A stretch of 64,000 nucleotides of DNA from the NCBI GenBank assembly GCA_030374805.1, contig JARGSG010000066.1, positions 248,001 to 312,000 of the forward strand, written 5' to 3'. Source of the DNA: Gracilaria gracilis (Eukaryota; Rhodophyta; Florideophyceae; Gracilariales; Gracilariaceae). Under the pieces are notes generated by a model. That model saw only the letters and a list, made by a program, of their open reading frames with translations. It ran no database searches and was not told where the DNA came from. Position 1 is the first letter of the stretch. Every line of letters begins with the position of its first letter. Positions 1-10,761 of this stretch are shown in pieces. A program made the position numbers and the translations under genes.

Positions 1-44
1 AGGAAAAATACGTTAGAAGCGGATTCGTTGCCTATCTAGACCAA

Positions 45-2567
45 ATGGATGGCGTGGATTCTACTGAAGTCCTGCAGCATTTGCAAGTCATTGCCGAAAA
101 CTTCGGATTTAAGCTCTCAAATCGAGACTCGAAGTATGGGGAAGAAGATAGGCATAAGGTTCTACTTCGAGGATATCTGAAATGCTCATTGTTGACTAAT
201 GAGCAGTACAAATGTCTGTATAAGTTCAAGTTACGGCGAGTGAGAACTAGTTCCACGGGGACAAAGAAACATATTCTGTCACCAAACTTTTCAAGGGCAT
301 TCCACAATCATTCTTCCACCAAGTCTTCGTTTCACACCATATTACCATCGGAGATGGAACGAGAGGCTAGTTATTTACGTCATAACCTATATCTACGCTA
401 CAATACTGTACTCACTCTCGTGGAGGACAAGTTTGGCGTGAAGGTGGACAAAACACTATTTCGAAAACGACTGAAGTACATATCTGATACACGGTATCCG
501 AAGCAGAAAGAGTGTCTTCGACTGTATCACAATCTCCTATCGTTACAGTCTCAGGATCAAAGGAACAGAGTGTATTGTGATACAGGGGCTGACAACGAAC
601 TACAGTTCGTCTCTTGGTGTTTACACCAATGGAGATGTGATTTTGAGAGGTTCGGAATTGTTCCCGGGGTTTCAATAGACTGCAAGGCAGTTGCAAATAG
701 GTTTAACATCCCGCTCATCAGTGTGAATGGGAGAGATAACAATGGACGAATGAGGACCTTCTTCATGGGATACATTATTAATGAGACAATGGAAAGTTTC
801 GTGTGGTTTCTTCAACGCTTTAAAGAATGCCTTCGAATTTCACCGAGCTGCTTTGCTATCGACCAGTGCGCAGCGCTTATTGGAGCCCTACGCCAGGTGT
901 TTCCGTGTTCCTCCATTACGTTAGACGATTGGAATATTAATAAGAATCAGTGTCCAAACGCAGAGAGATGGTGCAAGTCCATACGAAGGACGGGATGGGG
1001 AAAGGAAATGGGGGACGCATTGCACAAGCTGAGACAATCGATAACTTTGGAAGCATTTCAGAAACAGCGGTTGGCGTTGGAGCAACGGTTCTTTACGAAC
1101 TTTAATGCGGCACCACCCCGATGGTACAACTTTTTGTACCACGAAAACCCTGATATGGTCGTCCGCTGCTACAAAGACCTTAGCAATCCACGCCGGTTCT
1201 TCTTTCAAGGCAGCTGTTACTCAGAAGCATCGCATTCGAGATACAAGCGGTATATACTCTCCAATGACGTTCCATTATCCGAAGTGTCTCTTATTATGAG
1301 GGATATAACCGCGCGATTGGAAGAAGAACGGGGTCAAAAGGCATCATGGGGTGACACGGCGTTACGAAATAAGCTCGTAACGTCTGGACTTCCGTTAACA
1401 ACCAGTACTTCAACCCGAATGGTTCAGACGTACACGCCCTACAGCCTTACCAAATTTCTTGAGTGTAGTGCTCGGTTCTCCGCATACTTCCAAGTTACTG
1501 ACGCCGTTGTCCTCCCCACGCGAGATGCTCTTTTCAACTTTGATGTATATGTAGAGGATCTCGACATATCCTCGGAACACCCACTTGCGGCTTTCACAAT
1601 CCGAAGGTCGCATAACACCGACAGCAATAACCCTGAGATTTATAACGCCTACTTTTCAACGAATCCCTCCGTCCACAGTCCAGCGACCGTACTTGGGGGC
1701 TGCTCATGTCGTGATATGACAGCATCCGGCATTCCATGCTGCCACCTCACACGTCTGTTTGTCACATTCGACGACGTTTGTGATAGATGGCCTCAAGTGC
1801 GGACAGCAATTCACATTCGATTCCGTATAGAGGATCTCTGGCATCCATACTGGTGTAGAGATCCTCTGAATTGGCCACTAGCCGATATCCTTTGCTTGAG
1901 AGCGAGAATGGGGCCAACCTCCGAGGACGGACAGCCTCTGTTCCAAAACGAATGGAAGGAAAGATTTAGTTCCCAAACGAACACCGGAAACCACCCACAC
2001 ATCACCGATAACCCTGATGAGGGAGAGGATCTCGGCGAGGACTATGTGGATATTCATACAGAGCAGCAAAGAAAGAAAACTGAGATGATCTCCTCCTACG
2101 CCGCGTATTCTGATTGCAAAGCCCTCTGTGACCAGATGCACAGAGTGGCCCAAACCTATGGTGATATTGGTGTCCAAAGCTTGAAAGAGTATCTCGAACA
2201 CGGGCTTCGCCAACTCAGTTCCGGAAAGTACCCAAAAAATCCGGAAGTAGCATTACCAGTTCAGACAAGAGTACCAGATATCCTACCCACTGCTTCAGAA
2301 GCAAACAGAATCCTCAACAATCCTAACGCAGGTCTAGCAAAAACCACGAGGAAGCGTAAACGATCCTTTCACGAACGAAAGACCCCGGCGAAGAAGAGAA
2401 AGAACAATAAGCACAACCAGGAAACAGAGGGAAACTCATTGACGCTTCCTGGAGCTTCTCTAAACGTTCGAACTGCTCTACCAATCACAACACCAGCTGA
2501 AGCGATTGCGAGAGCATTAAAAGTAGTCGATGATCCCGACAACCAGTATCAGTCATTACAAAGATAG
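45..2567 (+). CDS. MULE (Mutator-like) transposase with SWIM zinc finger
   Basis: An uninterrupted 840-codon frame from ATG at 45 to a TAG stop. The middle third reads as a MULE/FAR1-type DDE transposase, which excises and reinserts its own DNA in the nucleus. The first catalytic Asp is in SIDCKAVANRF (about residue 212), followed by the family pattern NGRDNNGRMRTFFMGYIINE and the second Asp in FAIDQCAAL (about 273). A SWIM zinc finger lies near residues 553-567 (C-x-C-x9-C-x-H). The tail holds a strongly basic, nuclear-localisation-like stretch (KTTRKRKRSF, PAKKRKNNK). After the second Asp, where MULE proteins usually read C-x-W-H, this one reads DDWNINKN, so activity is uncertain. No terminal inverted repeat was found; the left end would lie outside the window. 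The lack of any stop over 2.5 kb suggests a recent or domesticated copy. Family confidence is high; function is inferred. Confidence 0.88.
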   Translation: MDGVDSTEVLQHLQVIAENFGFKLSNRDSKYGEEDRHKVLLRGYLKCSLLTNEQYKCLYKFKLRRVRTSSTGTKKHILSPNFSRAFHNHSSTKSSFHTILPSEMEREASYLRHNLYLRYNTVLTLVEDKFGVKVDKTLFRKRLKYISDTRYPKQKECLRLYHNLLSLQSQDQRNRVYCDTGADNELQFVSWCLHQWRCDFERFGIVPGVSIDCKAVANRFNIPLISVNGRDNNGRMRTFFMGYIINETMESFVWFLQRFKECLRISPSCFAIDQCAALIGALRQVFPCSSITLDDWNINKNQCPNAERWCKSIRRTGWGKEMGDALHKLRQSITLEAFQKQRLALEQRFFTNFNAAPPRWYNFLYHENPDMVVRCYKDLSNPRRFFFQGSCYSEASHSRYKRYILSNDVPLSEVSLIMRDITARLEEERGQKASWGDTALRNKLVTSGLPLTTSTSTRMVQTYTPYSLTKFLECSARFSAYFQVTDAVVLPTRDALFNFDVYVEDLDISSEHPLAAFTIRRSHNTDSNNPEIYNAYFSTNPSVHSPATVLGGCSCRDMTASGIPCCHLTRLFVTFDDVCDRWPQVRTAIHIRFRIEDLWHPYWCRDPLNWPLADILCLRARMGPTSEDGQPLFQNEWKERFSSQTNTGNHPHITDNPDEGEDLGEDYVDIHTEQQRKKTEMISSYAAYSDCKALCDQMHRVAQTYGDIGVQSLKEYLEHGLRQLSSGKYPKNPEVALPVQTRVPDILPTASEANRILNNPNAGLAKTTRKRKRSFHERKTPAKKRKNNKHNQETEGNSLTLPGASLNVRTALPITTPAEAIARALKVVDDPDNQYQSLQR

Positions 2568-3175
2568 AATGTGTTAGTTTATGTTCGTGAATGACGTAAT
2601 AAAGAGTTTGTTTTCCGTACCTCAATAGTAAGACGTAAAACAGAACGTGTGGCTTGCATCCTCGTTGCATGCACATCTGAGCGTTTGTGCCGCCGAGTCG
2701 CGTTCAAGTTCTAAGAGAAAGGAAGAGCACTAGATAGATAATCAAGAGAGTTGTAATTGTTCAGCAGGGCTGCGAAGAGCGTCGCCGTTGTGAGACAGAG
2801 AAGGTGGGGAGCGTTTCATGCCGGCCAGGACAGGGCTGACGCTCAGATATTGCAAAAGTCATGACATTTTTGACTTGCGGATCTCAAAAGCGTGGACTTT
2901 TTGAACTGAAGCTGACGTCGGCCACAAAAGCGCAACACCGGTAGCATCAAAAGTCGCTGGGTGTCACCAAGTTTGCGTCACGCCCTGGAATGGGTGGCGG
3001 CCAATGAGGACCTCTGATAGGGAGGCTCCAGACACTTGGCGGGAGCACAGGGGATGGGGAGGTTCTGAGAGCGTTACAATATCAAGGGAGGATCGTTGTT
3101 AATTTGTTACATAAAAAGGGAGGTTCTCAGGCTCTCTTTTGACATACATCACAGTGCGTCGATTCTCCGCCCCCC
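2568..3175. other. Spacer between MULE gene and copia LTR
   Basis: No coding frame is supported here. A TATA-like TACATAAAAAGGGAGG at about 3109-3124 resembles a core promoter reading rightwards, but no gene follows in that direction. If the MULE gene has a 3' terminal repeat it should lie here; none could be paired by eye. Confidence 0.5.
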
Positions 3176-3352
3176 GTTGCTACTTATCTAGGGCCGGCTT
3201 CCAGCCACTAGGTCACACAAATATACAAACTTGTATTTTTTGTGCTTTGTCACAACTCGTTTGGAACATTTATGTGAACTAGTTTAGCCGTTTGTGCTGC
3301 ACAAAGGTGCAGCACAATTTCTCGCACCAGATGGTTCCACTGGAGCGTTTCA
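3176..3352 (-). repeat. Copia LTR (3' end of the element)
   Basis: About 177 bp, shared with 41727-41905 at roughly 90 percent identity by eye. Similarity between the two copies stops sharply at both edges, which is how the limits were set. In element orientation it starts TGAAACGCTCCAG and ends near AGATAAGTAG. Confidence 0.75.
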
Positions 3353-3439
3353 GTCTTTCTACACTCTCTTGTTCCAAACCAATCAGGTCGAGTCCAAATA
3401 TTTTACAGAGTCATCTGCCTTGCTTTTTGTTATGGTACT

Positions 3440-4154
3440 TTGTGAAAAAACCTGCCGCCAGATCGCTAGTGTTGCGATACAAAATTCTAACCATTACACG
3501 TTCTACTGCATCTTAAACAAGGTGATACTTCACTTCTACAAGCTTTGTCTTCTCGGTGAGAACTCCGTCATGGCTGATTGAAATCATTCCTTGATTGTTA
3601 CTATAGACAGTTACGACAAGCGCATTTGTTCCAAACAGTTCGTTTACCAACCTTCTCAACCACACTCTCTCTTAGACTGTGAACGACATAACTACATACT
3701 CAGTCTCTAAGGTTGATTGAAGAACAACTGTTTCTTTCTTACTGCGCCACAATATAGTTTTCCTTGCATACGTGAATACGAAATTACTTGTAGATTTTAT
3801 GACATCCCTATCTCCCGCAAAGTCAGCGTCTGACGCCCCTACTAAACCCACAGCATCATTAGCGCGATACACAATTGCACTGCGCCCAGTACTGTTCTTC
3901 CGAATATTCTTAGCTACCTGCCAATGTTTGCGTGTGCACTTCTGCATGAAGTGGGAAGTGTAGGAGACCAATAATGCGATGTCCGGACGTACTATGTTCG
4001 CCACATGTAAAAAAGACCCCACCAGTGCACCAAATGGAAGATGTTCTACTTCATCATCATCGTCTGCAGGCTTGCGCAAGGTAGTGTTTTGCAACAAAAT
4101 GCTTACGTTTCCTGCATCTTGGACCCTGAACTGGGTTCCCAGTTTCTCAATCAT
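3440..4154 (-). pseudogene. Copia RNase H fossil
   Basis: Minus-strand frame with the copia connection-RNase H pattern: GALVGSFLHVANIVRPDIA, then SDADFAGD, and further on KTKLVEVKYH. It is followed by the 3' LTR. Part of a broken retroelement. Confidence 0.8.
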
Positions 4155-4352
4155 CGGTTAGTTGTGTAGTCGTAGCGTTTGTCTGTCTTCGCTGCGCGCC
4201 ATAATCATTCCAAAGAACTTCCGATGTTCATCGTAAGTGCGAATGTCTACATGCTGCTGCAGTTTCTCTCAGAACTGATATATTACAGACTTTTCTTTCC
4301 CAATCCCTGTACCATCATCTACATACACAAGGATGATTATCTTTTGCCCTCC

Positions 4353-5087
4353 CTAGATGTATGAGAGAAGTTCTGGGTCATTTTGTGACATCTCGCAGCC
4401 AATTTGTTTCATAATGCCCTTGAACTTGTCTCGCCAAGCCCTTGAGGCTTGCTTTAGACCAAAGATGGCTTTGTCCAACCTATACACATGGTTTTTCCTA
4501 TGCTTATTCACAAAGCCTTCAGGCTGACGCATGAACAGTTCCTCTGAGAGATCACCATATAGGAACGCAGTCCAGACATCAAACTGTATGCCGTGAAGAT
4601 CATGCACTACAGCCAGTGACAAAACCGTGCGTACCGTACTGTACTTGACAAGGGGGGAAAACAGTTCCTCATAGTTCAGACGAGCTCGTTGCGAGAAGCT
4701 CCGAGCCACCAGTCGCGCACGGCATCGCTCGAGTTTGCTTTTCTCATCGCATTTCTTGGTAAAACCCCACCGACTACAGAGTGGTCTGCAGTTCTTTGGT
4801 GGTTCTACTAATTCCCACACGGTGCTCTGTTCTATTGAGCCATCTCCTCTCTCGTGGATTCTTTCCAGGCTGCCGCCTCGTTGCATGAACTCTTTCACAG
4901 TTAAAAGACAGTCATCCTCAGTGTTGCTTATCGGAGTTAGAGGGAGCAGAGCCATGACAGCGTCTGGAGTGAACCAACTAGGTGCTTTGTGGGAACGCGT
5001 AGATCGCCTGAGCTCTTCTGGGTAGTGTGGCACCAGCTCTGGATCGTTGGAGAAATCTCTCTGAGCGTCGACAAATTCATCTTTTTC
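4353..5087 (-). pseudogene. Copia reverse transcriptase fossil
   Basis: Minus-strand frame with clear copia RT signatures: QFDVWTAFLYGDL, LFMRQPEGF and IFGLKQASRAW. It is cut off on its 5' side by the LTR of gypsy A at 5087/5088, and the preceding linker resumes on the far side of that insertion. Part of a broken element. Confidence 0.9.
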
Positions 5088-5855
5088 TGTAGTGCAACGC
5101 CAGAGGCGGAAAGACACCAAGAAGACGTCCGAGATCTTCCTCCGTAGGAGGGTAGTCAGCAGACAGAGCCTCTCTGGCAAGGCACGACTAAGTCGGGTGT
5201 AAGCCGAGGCCAAGCCGTCACGACGGGCGTAGAGAGTTGAGCAAGGATCGGTGCTGGCAACACGTGTGTGGGTGAACGGGTCCTTGAGAGAGGCACGAGT
5301 CCACGGAAGTGGGGAAAGAGAAGAGGAATCCGCGAGAGCGGGGGATGGAAAGAAGGAAAAGGAGGAAAGGGCAAAAAGGCTACGGTGAACACCGGGGTTA
5401 TCCCTGTACAGGGTCGAACGCGACACAAGCGGAAAACACTCCCACGAATGGGTCCTGTTAGGTGACGCAGGGAGGATACACTACCCGTAGGCAGCGGAGT
5501 CTTTCTCCTTGAAGGAGTCGATGACCGCCGAAGGCGAAGAAGTATAGAGCCAACCCTGGTTGGGGGAACTTTACTGTGCACGGCGGCGAGGTCGCCGCCG
5601 GGCTAAGTAGTGAGCTCGCACCAACACTAATTAAATAAACTAACTAAATTAGGCCCACGCCCAGTAGTAATTACCCACGCGCCGTGGCGCACGTCCCACG
5701 TGTACGTGGCCAACCTCCTGGCTCAACCGTGTCCAACGTGTCCTTCCCACTACAGTGATTGTTACTATTCATATACTCCCATTTGGAGTACCCGCCCGAC
5801 AGGTCGGAATATGACTAAGTAGTCAGAAACCTCCATCGGAGGGCGTTGCACTACA
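5088..5855 (-). repeat. Gypsy A 3' LTR
   Basis: 768 bp, TGTAGTGCAACGCC to GGCGTTGCACTACA: the termini are perfect 14-base inverted repeats. Nearly identical to 15735-16501. Confidence 0.93.
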
Positions 5856-5869
5856 TATCCCCCTCCTTA
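5856..5869 (-). other. Gypsy A polypurine tract
   Basis: On the minus strand AAGGAGGGGGATA directly precedes the 3' LTR, the expected place and composition for plus-strand priming. Confidence 0.7.
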
Positions 5870-5899
5870 GGCGGAAGTATCACCTCACAGAGAGAAACG

Positions 5900-7744
5900 A
5901 TGGCGGCAACCATGGAGGATAAAATCACGCCCTCTCCCGGCTCGCCGGCAACTTCTCGTTTTCCACCAACGCACACTCCTGCATCCGCAGTTGCCCTTGC
6001 TCCAGCATCTCTTCCGAACACCTCGGTCACCAACTACCACGCTCCTCCGACTCCTGTCATTGACCTCATCATGAGTAGCTCTAAGCAACCCTAATCGGGG
6101 TGATTCACCGGCTTCCGTTCCGTGCCCTTACCGCAAGGCAGACAGCAGACTGGTGCGAACCAGGGACAACCATCCGGGATGGTGGCGATCCTTTCCCAAG
6201 TTGGGGCGTCAACCGGCTCCGGGGCGGGCGGCAATTGGCCGTCCTACGACTCCCTCGTGGGACTCTACCCGAACAGTCGGCAACAGGCTATGCGCCTCCG
6301 GCTTGCGCCGTGGTTCCACCCGATCTCGGTATTCGACGACGAGCTGATTTCTCAGTACGTCGACGGCAATGAGCGCCTTCCCGGGGACTTGCCGGCTATC
6401 GTCACCACTTCGTGGAATTGGCGCCGGCGCGTTGCCATACCTGCACACCAGGTTCTCCGCTACGCTGGCGAGTCCCGAGCTCAGGCTCATGTCGCGCTGG
6501 TGCGGATTGGACACCAACGGCAGAGCGGGGCTCCGTTCGAGTTCCTCATCCCGCAAGAGATGAGGTTCGACGTCGAGCAGTACCGCACCCGCTGGAAAAT
6601 GAGCTATTGCGACCGGCTGTCGCCGTTGGAGACCTTCGCTTGGCGGGGATTCCCGGTTGTGCGGCAGGAAGCCTTGTGCTGGCAACGACCGATCATTCGG
6701 GCCGAATTCCGCTATCTCGCGCGTCGTTACCGGTCCTCCTTCCTTCAGGAATTCATCCGCTTCGAGCGTCGCTGCCGTTCCCGTTTCAGGTACTTCGTTC
6801 CGTATCAAAACGTGGAGGTGGGGCGTATTGCTCCCGCTCACCGACAAGGTGGGTACGTCCCTCTGCCAGCCTGGTGGGCTCAGCTCGAGGCATGCCGGGG
6901 GTGCTACATAGAGCTGCCCCCGGTGTTCACCTATTTATGGTCATACCTCCTAACGGATCCACGTAGCGGGCTTTGGTCGGTTGTAGTCACCGAGTGGGCC
7001 GTCCACGCCGCGGCGTACATCCTCAGTGAGGCTTACGACCAGTACAGAGTGTGGTTCCTTCCTCCGCGCGTGCGGGCCGGTATCCGTCAACTCGATATGA
7101 CCATCCCCCTTGGGGGTCAGGCTAATGCCGAAGAAGTCCTTGAGTTACTCGACTATATCGACAGTATTGACTGGAGAGCGGTCCCGATCGGGCAGAGTGG
7201 CCGGCTCACTGGCGGCGGTAGACATGGCCCAGGTCTGGGGCGCAATACCGCCTTGGCGGGGGATTTCGTGTACTTCGATCCGTGGGAACAACGGGAGATT
7301 TCCGCTGATGAGGCGGCCGAACTCCGGAATGCTCCGAGGAAAATTCCAGACGGTCATCCAATTGGGTTCGTCGACTCGGACGATTATTACCGCTCTAGCG
7401 GGGAGAATGAACCCATGTTGGATAACGCATCCGACGCGGCGGGCGATGATGACGACGCGATGGTTGTCGGCACTTCTCCGGAGAATGACGAACCTGTCCC
7501 ACAGGAGTCTGAGCCCGCCGCCGCGGCGTCGGCGTCAGCTTCGGCCGTTCCGACTTCCACGGCGGCTGCCGGGAATACTCCCCAGACCGGCGGGAATCCC
7601 GGTGCCGTCATCGCGCAGTTACTCCGAGAGGTGGGGCTCGGCGCCGATACGGCGACCGCAGACCTATCCGCAATGCGGGAAGCCCTGGCGCAACGCCTCG
7701 GCGGTGGCCAGCCTCCGAACGAGGGGAGTGTTCATGACCAGTAA
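5900..7744 (+). CDS. Antisense gene carried by gypsy A, unknown function (fossil)
   Basis: A long gene on the strand opposite to gag-pol, convergent with pol and starting about 45 bases inside the 3' LTR. The largest open part is 540 codons (6122-7744); a related N-terminal segment starts at 5900 (MAATMEDKITPSPGSP). The ends are low-complexity: a Pro/Ser-rich start and an Asp/Ala/Ser-rich tail. The middle, roughly residues 30-330 of the open part, looks globular and is rich in Arg and aromatic residues (SPLETFAWRGFP, WWAQLEACRGCYI, GGGRHGPG). No signal peptide, membrane segment, zinc finger or envelope feature is visible. Gypsy B carries the same gene in the same place (52603-54513), with mostly conservative differences. 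I do not recognise the family. Transcription from the LTR in antisense direction is an inference. Confidence 0.8.
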
Positions 7745-8089
7745 GACTGGGTCCAAATAGTAGCAATAAAAACCACCTGCTTGTGGGTTTCTTCCGTCTA
7801 TGAGGTGTTCTTGTAGTCACCGGTAGTGAACCTGCTCCTTCACGCGGTGCGCGAGGAAATGCACACCCTTCCGACAGGGAAATCCGTGCTTGCCGTGTAA
7901 TGGCCAGCAAGCTGGGTGAAAAACCCCTCGGGTATGTTCGCAAAACATTATACACGACCATGGTCGGAGTATCAGCGCATGAGCGGTGATCCCTTCCCGT
8001 CCATGACGTGTAATCCTCATCTTCAGCTCTTCCTTTTTCCACGGTTCCTCCTCATCCCACTTGGGCACTTCCCAGCGTAGCTGGTGGGG

Positions 8090-9337
8090 CTGTTCCCGTT
8101 CGACGGTGATACTGAACCACCTTCGAACTTGGGAGATGCTCGATCGGCTCGGCGGTGTCCTGAGCCGGATCATACCGGTACCAACGGACGTGGTAGCGTA
8201 GTATACCCTCCTGATTCCAGGAATGCCTGACAATTCGGTTGACGATGTACTCTTGTAATTACACCTGCCGGCCTTGCCGAGTCGTCGTCACAACTGTGCG
8301 CTTATCGCCCTACGTAGGGGATTTCCCGGGTCGGGTGTCCATACGCTCGTCGCGGTTGACCGGGTGGTCCTCCGTGGAGGCGGGTGTTCCGGTGTGCGTA
8401 CCGCAAGTCTGCGTGCTTCGGGGCGAACCGCAAATCTGCGTGATTCAACCCGTACTGACGGTGGTTCCGAAGAGCTCGTCGCGGCTTTCCCGCGTTGCGC
8501 TGCGAGTGGTGCAGCGCCACGCGCGCCCTCCGTGCTTGCACATGACTTCACTGACCTGTGGCAGTGGGGCGCCGTGGGGCGATCCGCCTCCCTGGACAGG
8601 GTGTCCTTTCCGGCGCGTGCCAACTGGCCGCGCCGTGGCGATTCGTTCCCAACGGTTACTTCCGGTGACTCCAAGCTCTTGGTGGGACTTCCAGCAGTGC
8701 TGGGTGCAGCGCGGGCCGCACCCATTACTTGGGGAATTTCAGCCTCGAATGGCGTGTCCTCGCCGTCCATGACGCGAACATCATCGCGGGTGACCGGTTT
8801 CCTTCTGGCAACGATGCCAGGGTCTACCGAGACACTCGGAACTTCCGCAACCGTGCGTGGCCTTGCGGTGTCGTCCTCCCTTTGTACTGGGGTTGCCGTC
8901 CCGCGTCCAGCGGTGGGTTTCAGCGCCGTTTCCGCCGTTGCGGTGGGCGCGTGCGACCGATTGTTCGTAGCCGTCCCAGGTGGGATTGGTTCCTTACAAC
9001 CCAGCTGAGCTGGTACCAGGACACGGTCACGACTCGCCTTGGGCAAGGGTGTGGTTGCTCTGTCCGCTTCAACGTGTAGCTCCTCCGCCTGCAGCGGCGT
9101 GTCTGACGGGATTTCCGGTGTGGCAGCGGCCTGCCGTGTACCACGGATGTCTTCTTCCCGTTGCGACGGCGGATTATCTTCAGCAGAAGTGACCTCCTCC
9201 CCCTCCTTAGGCGGAGCGGCGGGAGATGGGGTAGAGCGTTCCGCTACGCGGGTAGAGTCCCCGCGAGCGGGCTGAACAGAGGAATGGCCATTCTGGCCAG
9301 CAATGTTCTCCGATATCATCGGTGTATCGGAGTCCAT
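8090..9337 (-). pseudogene. Gypsy A pol C-terminal extension and chromodomain
   Basis: Downstream of the integrase lies a long, charged, Pro/Arg/Thr-rich stretch of about 350 codons. At 8090-8256 follows a chromodomain-like segment (EYIV, then YHVRWY and the acidic-to-basic EPIEHL), the usual chromovirus module thought to steer integration to histone-marked chromatin. Part of a broken element. Confidence 0.72.
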
Positions 9338-9399
9338 CGGTAGATCTGACAGTCTCCCGGTTCGGGTGTGGTAGAATCAGCGGGCGATTCAGCACGATC

Positions 9400-10749
9400 G
9401 TTTCGGGGGTTGTTGATTCCGTAGACACGGGGCTGGCAGGTGCCAGTACGACCTCAGACGAGGGTGGTGGGGCCAAGACCACCCGATCGCGGGAGATCCG
9501 CTCATGCAAGTCCTTGATTTTTAGTACCACTGTGTCCTCCGCGACGGAGATTACCTTGAATGGTCCATCTGCCACGGGCGAGAGCTTATGGCGTTTCTCC
9601 CTATCAGGGTTATATTGTTCCTTCCGTACGAAGACGTAGGTACCCGCCTTAACTGGCGGTGTGTTACTTCCTCGCAGGCGAGCATCGAAATCACGCTTGT
9701 AAGCGGCTTGAGCCCTCGCCATGGATTGGCGAATGGCGGGTACCAACTTGGATAGCTATTGCTTCCATTTCTGGCGGTAGTCACCCACAGAGAGGAAATT
9801 ACCCAGGCGTAGGCTGTGGTTCCAACGCCACCGGCGGGGGGGTACGGGAGAGTACTAACTCGAACGGTGAAACACCGGTAATTCTATGTACCTGCGTGTT
9901 GTACGCGAACGTCAGCGCGTCAGTGTACAGGTCCCATGTCTTTGGGTGATCGGCCACGTAAGAACGGAGAGATGCTAGCATCGTCCGGTTGAACCGTTCG
10001 ACTTGCCCATTACACTGGGGATCGTAGGTTGTAGTGAACAGGTACTTTATACCCAGGATGCGACATACATCCTGGAAAAACCGCGATGCGAACTGTTTCC
10101 CGTTATCGGAGAGTACCTGAACCGACGGACCGTAGACAAAAATCCAGTGCTTCACGAAGGCCTGGGCTACCGTGAAAGCGGTGATCCTCTTCAGAGGGAC
10201 AGTCCGAACCAGTTTCGAGAAACGATCCGTTACTACGAGCAAAAACTTGTGACCTCTCCGGGTCGTCAGGAGGGGTCCGAGTATATCGATTGCGAGAAAC
10301 TCGAGGGGCGCCCTTGCGGTGAATAGCCTCATCTTCTTCGATTTCTTCCGGAGCTTCATCCGGTTTTTTGCGCACTCAGTGCAGAGCCGCACTGTTGCGT
10401 AGCAATCGACAGCCATGGCGGGCCAGTAGAAGTCCCTTCTCAGGGTTAGGTATAACTTCCTTCCCCCTGCGTGGCCACCCAGCTTCGCGTAATGCGATAG
10501 TTGGAGTACCCGCGTTTGCCGCGTGTGAGGGACCACCACTTGTGGGTTAGACTCGACCATTTTTATGAGATAGCCGATGTCGTTGACCTCAAACGAGTGG
10601 ACCGCACCACCGTTTAAACGGGCACGAATGTTCACGCAGAACGGGTCGCCATGCTGTTCTCGGATCATTTCCTCCGGTGTTACCGGGAAAAAATTTCCCG
10701 GTAGAGGCTTGTGAGCCCCATTCTCGTTTGCCACGAGTAGTTTGTCCAA
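9400..10749 (-). pseudogene. Gypsy A integrase fossil
   Basis: Minus-strand frames with an HHCC-type zinc-binding start (LCTECAKNRMKL), an integrase core (FLAIDILGPL, then VQVLSDNGKQFAS, and CNGQVERFNRTM) and a C-terminal GPF-type segment (SPVADGPFKVISV). Part of a broken element. Confidence 0.88.
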
Positions 10750-10761
10750 TTCATCGTCGAA

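Noticed and set aside
5900-7744. The antisense gypsy gene as an envelope gene
   Set aside because: It is on the wrong strand for a retroviral env and lacks a signal peptide, membrane segment and cleavage site.
8274-9008. Plus-strand frames over the gypsy A pol extension
   Set aside because: They mirror the low-complexity extension on the other strand, are not kept as a block in copy B and show no domain. They are shadows.
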